Of a stretch of DNA of 36,128 bases, positions 24,126 to 30,113 are shown one piece after another. The notes under the pieces are model-generated. The model had not been told where the DNA came from. It did no database searches and was given only the letters and a program-made list of their open reading frames with translations. Each line of letters begins with the position of its first letter. Within the stretch, counting starts at the first letter, position 1. The DNA lies in the NCBI GenBank assembly GCA_023475715.1, contig JAMCVO010000239.1:1-36128 (forward strand). Reading direction: 5' to 3'. The translations under genes and the position numbers were made by a program. Source of the DNA: Actinomycetota bacterium (GTDB lineage: Bacteria; Actinomycetota; Humimicrobiia; Humimicrobiales; Humimicrobiaceae).

Positions 24126-25055
24126 ATGGTAATTGAAAGGCCAAACATAAACGTAATTACAATTAGAGACAAAAAGAGTGGTCTTCCATTTTCAAAAGGG
24201 ATACTTGCTGCTTCAATTTCTGTTACCGGACTTGATATTGTAACTTCTCACAAGATTGCCTATGAAATTGAACAATATCTGATTGATAAAAAAGTGGAAT
24301 CTATTCCGCAGGATGAGCTTCGCTCGATTGTTTTCAGGTTCATAAAGGAACAGGTCAATATTGAATATGCCGAAAAATATTTATTATGGCAATCTGTGGG
24401 CAAATTAAAAAAACCGATAGTGATTTTAATTGGCGGCGCAACAGGTGTAGGTAAATCCACAATTGCCACAATTCTGGCTAACAGACTGAATATAACAAGG
24501 GTAGCATCTTCTGATGCTATTAGGGAAGTAATGAGGGCATCCGTTTCTGAAAAATTGATAAGGCCCTTAAGGGGTTCATCATATACCGCATATAAGAACC
24601 TTACGCTTCCCCCAACCGGTGTTAATCCGGTAATATTAGGTTTTAGGGAACAGGTTATGGCCGTATCAGTTGGAATCGATGCAATTATCAGAAGAAATAT
24701 TGAAGAAAAAACTGATATTATTGTTGAGGGGGCCCATGTTGTTCCAGGCTATCTGGATATTGAAAAATTCAATTCAAAAGCAGTAATTCAGCAAATTGTA
24801 ATTTCTGTTCCTGGCAAGGAAATCTTAAAGGAACATTTCACAAAAAGGACCACCGAAACTCAGGGTTCCCGGCCTGTCCAGAAATATATAAAGCATCTTG
24901 ACAACATAGAGATGATACAAAATTATATTGAAAATCTTGCAAAAGATAATAATATCAGAATCATTGAGAATCTGGGTCTTGACAATACATTTAAGGAAAT
25001 ACTTGAGCTGCTGTTTCAAAGAGTAAAACAGGAGTTCAGCAAAATCAGGTCCTGA
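24126..25055 (+). CDS. pgk2: 2-phosphoglycerate kinase
   Basis: A 309-residue kinase converting 2-phosphoglycerate and ATP to 2,3-diphosphoglycerate, the precursor of the cyclic form. Residues ~8-90 look like an ATP-cone regulatory domain (ITIRDKKSGLPFSKGILAAS), followed by the P-loop GGATGVGKST (103-112), ASSDAIREVMR, and the conserved RPLRGSSYTAYK and IVEGAHVVPGYL segments seen in methanogen 2-phosphoglycerate kinases. ATG 24126 has AAGGA 9 nt upstream. The gene is separated from cpgS by the inverted-repeat element and lies between two nearly identical 72-bp repeats, so it could be lost by recombination between them. Some ATP-cone P-loop kinases have other substrates, but the neighbouring cpgS makes this assignment strong. 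Confidence 0.88.
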   Translation: MVIERPNINVITIRDKKSGLPFSKGILAASISVTGLDIVTSHKIAYEIEQYLIDKKVESIPQDELRSIVFRFIKEQVNIEYAEKYLLWQSVGKLKKPIVILIGGATGVGKSTIATILANRLNITRVASSDAIREVMRASVSEKLIRPLRGSSYTAYKNLTLPPTGVNPVILGFREQVMAVSVGIDAIIRRNIEEKTDIIVEGAHVVPGYLDIEKFNSKAVIQQIVISVPGKEILKEHFTKRTTETQGSRPVQKYIKHLDNIEMIQNYIENLAKDNNIRIIENLGLDNTFKEILELLFQRVKQEFSKIRS

Positions 25056-25289
25056 GAGTCGTTAGGCTGAAAACTGCTTTATAACTGCCATTTTCAAATC
25101 CATTATCTTTCTTTGTAATGTAAGATTTAAATGGAAGCATCTTCAAATGGTTTTCTCAATACCCATCCTGGCTTATCAATTTATTTTTTATCACGAAATT
25201 TTAGGTGCTAACAATTTATAGATATTGTTTGACTAAAGTTTATTATTAATATATATTTTTTATAATTTTTTAAGGAAGGAATAAGTTAC
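25056..25289. other. spacer between pgk2 and the FmdB-family gene, with repeat copy 2
   Basis: The first ~85 bp show no recognisable feature. GGAAGCATCT at 25133-25142 also occurs at the left edge of the inverted element (23856-23865) and here joins directly to the 72-bp repeat, as if the rest of an element had been deleted. The tail is AT-rich and ends in AAGGAAGGA before ATG 25290. Confidence 0.5.
25141..25212 (+). repeat. 72-bp direct repeat, copy 2
   Basis: Same orientation as copy 1 (24009-24080) with one substitution. No inverted left arm accompanies this copy. Confidence 0.95.
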
Positions 25290-25598
25290 ATGCCTATATA
25301 TAGTTATCGTTGTACAAAATGTGGTAAAATTTTTGAAAAATTCAGAAAAATGGGATCTGAAGGCAAAGAATACTGCGACTCATGTAATTCTGAAGCACTA
25401 AGATTATTTTTACCTTCAGGAATAATTTTTAAAGGTTCTGGTTTTTATTCTACGGATTATAAATCCGGTTCAAATAAAACAATTACCGGTTCGACGCCAC
25501 CCAAAGAAGATAAGAAGGAAAGCAAGAAGGAAGATAAGGCCGCAACTCCTGATGTAAAAACCAGCGGCACTTCTTCTGATGAAAAAGTAAAAAAATAA
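25290..25598 (+). CDS. FmdB-family zinc ribbon protein
   Basis: A 102-residue small protein with the FmdB-type zinc ribbon: MPIYSYRCTKCGKIFE, then YCDSC, giving four zinc-binding cysteines in two CxxC pairs within the first 35 residues, followed by LPSGIIFKGSGFYSTDY, which is diagnostic for the family. The remaining ~45 residues are a charged, low-complexity tail rich in Lys, Glu, Ser and Thr. The family is widespread and proposed to be regulatory, but its molecular role is not established. AAGGAAGGA precedes ATG 25290. It is often found as a lone gene, as here. Confidence 0.92.
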   Translation: MPIYSYRCTKCGKIFEKFRKMGSEGKEYCDSCNSEALRLFLPSGIIFKGSGFYSTDYKSGSNKTITGSTPPKEDKKESKKEDKAATPDVKTSGTSSDEKVKK

Positions 25599-25664
25599 AG
25601 TTTTTTATAAATCATTTGATACAAGGGTCAAAAAAATATAGCCTCTATAAAGATAAAGGTCTAG

Positions 25665-25700
25665 TTTTTAACTTTTTATATTGTTGATATAATATTCCCT
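25665..25700 (+). promoter_or_regulatory. possible promoter for the membrane protein-xseAB run, near-leaderless
   Basis: A perfect TATAAT at 25688-25693 lies 7 nt before ATG 25701, so transcription would begin at or next to the start codon. The -35 match is poor (TTTAAC, 25667-25672, 15-nt spacer). No ribosome site is visible upstream of 25701. Confidence 0.35.
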
Positions 25701-26183
25701 ATGTTCCTAATAATGTTTCTTTCACTAATATTAATATGGCTCCATGTATCAAGTTTAAGGTTTTTAATCAAATCAAGTAGTGGCAATACTATTATTGAAG
25801 ATACCGAAAGATTGGAAGAAAGTATTCCCGAGGATGAACGAGATTTTTCCTTGAAATCCGGACCGGGAATATTGTCGTTAATTATCATTATCATTTTAAA
25901 TCTTATTGAAATTGGCTATTTTATTGCCTGCGTCTATTTATTTAATAATATTGCCGTGATAATCGGTGCTTCAATTCTCACGGGATATACTTTTTATTCT
26001 CTCTTAAAGTTTCTTCCGGGCATCAAAAAGTTTTATAAAAAGCCATCAGAATATTTAAAAGAAAGATCAAGCGGACCGGAAAATATAATTAATTTTATTG
26101 CAACCGCAATGGAAATAATTTTTTGTATCTATATTATTATCAGGATATTGTTTGACTATAAAATATTATTCAATGGATCATAA
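25701..26183 (+). CDS. small four-helix membrane protein of unknown function
   Basis: I do not recognise this 160-residue protein. It has four likely membrane segments at about 2-22, 57-79, 83-105 and 128-150, with an acidic soluble stretch (about 31-50, many Glu and Asp) between the first and second and a basic loop (107-123) between the third and fourth. There is no catalytic motif. The gene overlaps the start of xseA by up to 32 bp, which supports it being real and co-translated with the exonuclease VII genes. Start ATG 25701 follows a TATAAT box with almost no leader; ATG 25713 is an alternative. Confidence 0.65.
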   Translation: MFLIMFLSLILIWLHVSSLRFLIKSSSGNTIIEDTERLEESIPEDERDFSLKSGPGILSLIIIIILNLIEIGYFIACVYLFNNIAVIIGASILTGYTFYSLLKFLPGIKKFYKKPSEYLKERSSGPENIINFIATAMEIIFCIYIIIRILFDYKILFNGS

Positions 26184-27579
26184 TAAAATAGAAATATTCA
26201 ACAATTCGCAAATTACCGGTACTCATATTTATACGGTAAGCGAGCTTAATTTCAGTGTAAAAAAAGATCTTGAATCGAATTTTTCAAGTATATGGGTTGA
26301 GGGAGAAGTGAGCAACTGTTATTTTCACAATAAGAGGAATATCTATTTTGACTTGAAGGATGAACATTCAAAGATAAAAGTTGTGATGTTTCATGAAAAT
26401 AACAGAAAATTGTCCTATGAAATAGAAGACGGTCTGCATCTTTTAATTAATGGTTATGTTTCTGTTTATGAAAAAAGAGGGGAATACCAGATTATTGCGG
26501 TGGATGCCAAACCAGTAGGAAAAGGCTCACTTTTATTGGCTTTTGAGCAATTGAAATCCAAACTTGAAAATAAAGGTTACTTTGAGCCATCGCGGAAAAA
26601 GAAAATTCCTGTCCTGCCCAAAATTATTGGTGCCATCACTTCAATAGGAGGCGCAGTACTGCATGATATGATATCTGTCCTTTCCAGACGTTATGAAAAT
26701 TTCCATCTGGTTGTGAGAAATGTAAATGTGCAGGGCATTACTTCAAGCATAGAGGTCTGTGAGGCAATTGATGATCTTTGCCAGTATGGTGTCGATGTAA
26801 TCATAATAGCCCGGGGCGGAGGTTCCCTTGAAGATCTTTGGGCTTTTAATACAGAAATGATTGCGGAAAAAATTTTTAATTGCAGTATTCCCGTAATTTC
26901 AGCAATAGGGCATGAAACAGACTTCACAATTTCGGACTTTGTTGCAGATTTGAGAGCTGCTACTCCGTCGATTGCCGCTGAAGTTATTATCCTGAACAAA
27001 TCAGAAGTTATGGAAAAAATAAAAAAATTAGTCAGGAAAATGCAGATACATGTTGATGCTAAATTGAAGATCGGAAAGAAAGAAATATCTTTTTTAATTA
27101 AACGCAGAATCTTTAAAAAACCTGAAACAATTGATCTTGCGATGTGGCAGGAGTTTGACAGCTTAAATTCAAAACTCAAAGAAAATATGAAAGCTTTAAT
27201 GGATAAGCTGGATAATAAGTTAGTAAAACAGTCCAAACAGATAAATAAGAAATATATATATGATAAAATAAATTTAAATAAGGTGATAATGGGTAACTTT
27301 TATACGAGAATCCTTGAATATTTCAAAAATTCTCTGAATATAAAAAAGAATAAGGCTGGTTTAATTCTTAAAGATCTTCAAAAAAATAGTCCATTATCAA
27401 CGATTGAAAGAGGATATGCCTTAATATTGAATGAAAAATCAAAAAAAAATATAAGAAGCATCAAAGAGGTTGAGATTGGAGAAAATATTAAAGTAATTTT
27501 GCAGGATGGTATTCTATTATCTAAAATTTTAAGTAAAATTAATAAGAAACTAAGATTGGAGCCGCAGGATGGAAATTGA
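26152..27579 (+). CDS. xseA: exodeoxyribonuclease VII large subunit XseA
   Basis: Large subunit of exonuclease VII, which degrades single-stranded DNA in both directions. The N-terminal OB-fold has YTVSELNFSVKKDLE and IWVEGEVSNCYFH; the catalytic core has GAITSIGGAVLHDMISVLSRR, IARGGGSLEDLWAFN and ISAIGHETDFTISDFVADLRA, followed by the long helical arm and a C-terminal ERGYALI segment. Two starts are possible: TTG 26152, with AGGA at 26142-26145, and ATG 26173, without a clear site. Both overlap the upstream membrane protein gene. The longer form has 475 residues, slightly longer than usual; ATG 26173 would give 468. The small subunit gene overlaps its end by 11 bp. Confidence 0.95.
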   Translation: MTIKYYSMDHNKIEIFNNSQITGTHIYTVSELNFSVKKDLESNFSSIWVEGEVSNCYFHNKRNIYFDLKDEHSKIKVVMFHENNRKLSYEIEDGLHLLINGYVSVYEKRGEYQIIAVDAKPVGKGSLLLAFEQLKSKLENKGYFEPSRKKKIPVLPKIIGAITSIGGAVLHDMISVLSRRYENFHLVVRNVNVQGITSSIEVCEAIDDLCQYGVDVIIIARGGGSLEDLWAFNTEMIAEKIFNCSIPVISAIGHETDFTISDFVADLRAATPSIAAEVIILNKSEVMEKIKKLVRKMQIHVDAKLKIGKKEISFLIKRRIFKKPETIDLAMWQEFDSLNSKLKENMKALMDKLDNKLVKQSKQINKKYIYDKINLNKVIMGNFYTRILEYFKNSLNIKKNKAGLILKDLQKNSPLSTIERGYALILNEKSKKNIRSIKEVEIGENIKVILQDGILLSKILSKINKKLRLEPQDGN

Positions 27580-27802
27580 AAAATTAAGTTTTGAGGATGC
27601 ACTGGTTAAACTGGAAGCAATCGTAAAAGATCTTGAAGACGAGAGCATATCCCTTGAAACTTCGATCGATAAGTTCGAATTGGGTGTAAAACTTTCTTCT
27701 CATTGTCTGAAAAAGCTAAATGAAGCAGAAAGAAAAATTGAAGAGCTGACCAGAACTGAGGATGGTAAATTGATTACCAAGGAATTAAAAATGGAAGATT
27801 AA
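27569..27802 (+). CDS. xseB: exodeoxyribonuclease VII small subunit XseB
   Basis: A 77-residue helical protein that binds the long arm of XseA. LSFEDALVKLEAIVKDLED, SLETSIDKFELGVKL and CLKKLNEAERKIEEL are the family pattern across the whole length. ATG 27569 overlaps the last 11 bp of xseA, with GCCGCAGGA just upstream, giving coupled synthesis. It ends the exonuclease VII unit; a long AT-rich spacer follows before mraZ. Confidence 0.95.
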   Translation: MEIEKLSFEDALVKLEAIVKDLEDESISLETSIDKFELGVKLSSHCLKKLNEAERKIEELTRTEDGKLITKELKMED

Positions 27803-27954
27803 TTTTTTCTTACAGTCTTTCAATTTTTACTTATTTTAATTCTATTTTATTTTAAATTTTTTTATTCCTGCCAAAAATAGATATGACAGGCTATTGTGAA
27901 ATCAACTTCAAATAATGGACCTTCCTTTTTGTGCTTATAATCTCAACAATAATA

Positions 27955-27978
27955 TATATATTTATATATAAATATATA
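27955..27978. repeat. 24-bp perfect AT palindrome
   Basis: The bases from 27955 to 27978 are all A/T and read the same on both strands, with a TTT-ATATAT-AAA centre. An A-tract follows. It lies about 32 bp upstream of the putative mraZ -35 element and could bend DNA or serve as an UP-like region; chance is possible in AT-only sequence. Confidence 0.6.
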
Positions 27979-28009
27979 AAAAAAATTTTAAAAAAGTTTG
28001 GTAAAAACA

Positions 28010-28038
28010 TTTACAATTATGGTGAATTGTGCTATCTT
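28010..28038 (+). promoter_or_regulatory. putative promoter of the division and cell wall cluster
   Basis: TTTACA (28010-28015) and TATCTT (28033-28038) are separated by exactly 17 nt, giving a start near 28045 and a ~75-nt leader before mraZ. Its position just upstream of the TGGG boxes supports it. Confidence 0.6.
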
Positions 28039-28044
28039 ATGGAT

Positions 28045-28064
28045 AAAAGTGGGTAAAAGTGGGG
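28045..28064 (+). promoter_or_regulatory. putative MraZ operator: two tandem AAAAGTGGGN boxes
   Basis: AAAAGTGGGT (28045-28054) and AAAAGTGGGG (28055-28064) are direct repeats with TGGG at 28050 and 28060, a 10-bp period. Known MraZ sites are TGGGN repeats separated by 5 bp upstream of mraZ, where MraZ represses its own operon. Two boxes are clear; a third (GAAAATTCGG) is not. Confidence 0.75.
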
Positions 28065-28083
28065 AAAATTCGGAAATTTTCCC
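28062..28083 (+). promoter_or_regulatory. stem-loop in the mraZ leader overlapping the second TGGG box
   Basis: GGGAAAATT (28062-28070) pairs perfectly with AATTTTCCC (28075-28083) around a CGGA tetraloop. It falls inside the predicted mRNA leader, just after the operator. It could be an attenuator or an additional protein site; the run after it (TTAATTT) is too short for a good terminator. Confidence 0.5.
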
Positions 28084-28120
28084 TTAATTTCATTAAAAAT
28101 AGTCAGGTAATTTTAAAGAA

Positions 28121-28555
28121 ATGTTTATAGGGGAATATCATAGAACAAAAGATAATAAGGGAAGAGTCTTTATTCCTTCAAAATTTAGAGAGGAACTTAT
28201 CGGAGGCGCAGTCATATCAAAAGGATTTGATGAGAGGTGCCTTTTTTTGTTCTCAAAGGAAGGCTGGAACAACCTTCGATCCAAAATACCAGCCGGTCCC
28301 ATAGCCAAAAAGAATACACTGGCGCTCGCGCGCTGGTTTTATGCTTCTGCAAATGATGAAGCAATTGATCCCCAAGGCAGGGTTAAGATTCCTCAGAATC
28401 TATCGGAGTATGCAAATCTGGGTAAGGATATAGTTCTGGTGGGTGTATCAGACAGGGTGGAAATCTGGTCCAAGCAGTCATGGTCCAGTTATTATGATGA
28501 GACAGACAATAAATTTATGAGTGACGACAGTACATTGGAGGAACTTGGATTTTAA
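28121..28555 (+). CDS. mraZ: transcriptional regulator MraZ
   Basis: A 144-residue DNA-binding protein with two SpoVT/AbrB-like swapped-hairpin domains: MFIGEYHRTKDNKGRVFIPSKFREEL in pieces at the N-terminus, and IDPQGRVKIPQNLSEYANL with VLVGVSDRVEIW in the second half. MraZ represses the division and wall operon by binding TGGGN repeats in front of its own gene, and such repeats are present here 57 bp upstream. The ribosome site before ATG 28121 is weak. It is the first gene of the cluster that continues to the end of the window. Confidence 0.95.
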   Translation: MFIGEYHRTKDNKGRVFIPSKFREELIGGAVISKGFDERCLFLFSKEGWNNLRSKIPAGPIAKKNTLALARWFYASANDEAIDPQGRVKIPQNLSEYANLGKDIVLVGVSDRVEIWSKQSWSSYYDETDNKFMSDDSTLEELGF

Positions 28556-28602
28556 TAACAGGCAAGGCAAATGATAATAAAATATTAAATTTCAGAATGT
28601 AA

Positions 28603-29553
28603 ATGAATTATGAAAATATACATAAGCCAGTTCTAGTAAAGGAGGTAATAAATTATTTAAATTTAAAAAAAGGTGATGTTATTTTTGACGGAACGCTTGG
28701 CGGTGCCGGCCATACCATAGAAATTATTAAAGCCATTGCCCCCACAGGCAAAATAATTGGAGTTGATCTTGATAGCCAGGCCATAAGCACCGCCGCCAGA
28801 ATACTGGCCGAAAAGAAACTTTTGGATAGTGCTTATCTGATAAATGATAACTTTGTAAACATCACCGGAATTTTAAAAAAGCTAAAGATTAAAAAAGTGA
28901 ATGGTTTTTTATTTGATCTGGGCATTTCTTCAATGCAAATCGAAGGATCCGGAAAAGGTTTTAGCTATATCAGGGATGAAAAGCTAGATATGAGGTTTGG
29001 AAATAATACAGAAATAGATGCATATTCAATAATAAATGAATACTCAGAGGAAAAGCTGAAAGAAATTTTTTATAAGTTTGGCGAAGAAAAATGGTCCGGC
29101 AGGATTGCAAGGAGCATAATAAATCACAGAAAAGTAAAGAGTATAGAAACCACCGGCCAGTTATCGGAAATAATCAGCAAAGCAATTCCAGGAAGACCAA
29201 GCAACCAAAGGAGAGGGCATCCGGCAAAAAGAATTTTTCAGGCTTTAAGGATTGAAGTCAATGATGAGCTCGATAACATAGGCAAATCATTGGATCAATC
29301 TATTAATTTTCTTGAAAAGAAAGGAAGAATTGCAGTTATTTCTTATCATTCATTAGAAGATAGGATAGTAAAAAAGAAATTTGAAAATTTTTCGGGCAAA
29401 TGTGTTTGTCCACCGGATTTTCCTATTTGCAGATGTGAAGCAAGGAAAAGAGGAAATATTTTGACAAAGAAGGTAGTTAGGCCGGCAGCCAAAGAAATTG
29501 AAGATAATCCAAGGTCCAAAAGTGCAAAATTAAGAGTTTTTGAAAAGGTATAA
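28603..29553 (+). CDS. rsmH: 16S rRNA (cytosine1402-N4)-methyltransferase RsmH
   Basis: A 316-residue SAM-dependent methyltransferase (formerly MraW) that modifies C1402 of 16S rRNA. The SAM-binding loop is FDGTLGGAGHT (28-38), followed by GVDLDSQAI, LFDLGISSMQIEGSGKGFS, DMRFG and the C-terminal ISYHSLEDRIVKKKF and cysteine-rich CVCPPDFPICRC stretch often seen in this family. Length is standard. Starts at ATG 28603 without a strong ribosome site, 47 bp after mraZ. Its place between mraZ and ftsL is the conserved order. Confidence 0.96.
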   Translation: MNYENIHKPVLVKEVINYLNLKKGDVIFDGTLGGAGHTIEIIKAIAPTGKIIGVDLDSQAISTAARILAEKKLLDSAYLINDNFVNITGILKKLKIKKVNGFLFDLGISSMQIEGSGKGFSYIRDEKLDMRFGNNTEIDAYSIINEYSEEKLKEIFYKFGEEKWSGRIARSIINHRKVKSIETTGQLSEIISKAIPGRPSNQRRGHPAKRIFQALRIEVNDELDNIGKSLDQSINFLEKKGRIAVISYHSLEDRIVKKKFENFSGKCVCPPDFPICRCEARKRGNILTKKVVRPAAKEIEDNPRSKSAKLRVFEKV

Positions 29554-29558
29554 CCTAA

Positions 29559-30089
29559 ATGAGTACAAGATTAGCAGAAGAAGAATTATATAGCAGGAAA
29601 TCATACCCGTTATTGTATCTGGTTAACAAGCAGGAAAATACGGGTAGAGAAAAGATTATACAATCGCATACAGGAATTTTTTATGTATGTATAATAGTTG
29701 TTGTTTTTGCATGCCTTGGACTTTTACTGAATATTGGGTTAAAAACAGAAGCAATTAATTATGATAAGAAGATATTTGAAAACAATGAAATGCTTTCCAT
29801 GGAGAAAGAACGAGCTGACAGATTAAAATTAAAAATCTCTGAGTTAAAAAATCCTGACAGGATTATAAATGTTGCAGAAAATGATCTGGGAATGAAGATG
29901 TCAGAAGATATAAAAGTGATGAAAGTAACAGAGGTAAATCTGGCAAAAGAAGAAAAAATTCATGATTATATTACAAAAAATCCTGCACCGGAGTTAAGGC
30001 AATATGACAGTTTTTTAGGTACTATATATAGCATAAAAGATATTATAATGGTAGTCTCAGAAGGAGTGTTAACATTTTTCATACCATAA
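29559..30089 (+). CDS. ftsL: FtsL-like cell division protein (septum formation initiator type)
   Basis: A 176-residue bitopic membrane protein. Residues 1-39 are cytoplasmic, a single membrane segment spans about 40-61, then a coiled coil (about 64-100) leads to ELKNPDRIINVAENDLGMK, the characteristic end of FtsL/DivIC-type proteins. The remaining ~55 residues are a less conserved tail that makes it longer than the usual ~100-120. FtsL works with DivIC/FtsB and FtsQ in the division complex. Identity rests on topology, that short motif and position between rsmH and ftsI; overall sequence similarity in this family is always low. Confidence 0.8.
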   Translation: MSTRLAEEELYSRKSYPLLYLVNKQENTGREKIIQSHTGIFYVCIIVVVFACLGLLLNIGLKTEAINYDKKIFENNEMLSMEKERADRLKLKISELKNPDRIINVAENDLGMKMSEDIKVMKVTEVNLAKEEKIHDYITKNPAPELRQYDSFLGTIYSIKDIIMVVSEGVLTFFIP

Positions 30090-30097
30090 CTTATAAT
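30069..30097 (+). promoter_or_regulatory. possible internal promoter before ftsI
   Basis: TTAACA (30069-30074) and TATAAT (30092-30097) are 17 nt apart and point at ATG 30114, giving a ~10-nt leader. The first box lies in the end of the ftsL-like gene. ATG 30114 has no obvious ribosome site. Confidence 0.4.
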
Positions 30098-30113
30098 TGA
30101 AAAAATTGCTAAG

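Larger units (their letters stand above)
27803..28120. other. 318-bp AT-rich spacer upstream of mraZ
   Basis: It contains no coding sequence I can support. It holds a T-rich stretch after xseB without a convincing terminator hairpin, a 24-bp AT palindrome, an A-tract, a sigma-70-like promoter, two TGGG boxes and a stem-loop, each listed separately. Confidence 0.8.

Noticed and set aside
24091..24132. Possible 13-residue leader peptide (MPEESISKDGRAW) overlapping the pgk2 start
   Set aside because: It has no ribosome site and no regulatory codon pattern; a short frame by chance is more likely.
27860..27900. Possible terminator after xseB (CCTG...CAGG)
   Set aside because: The stem has only four pairs with a long loop and no following T-run.
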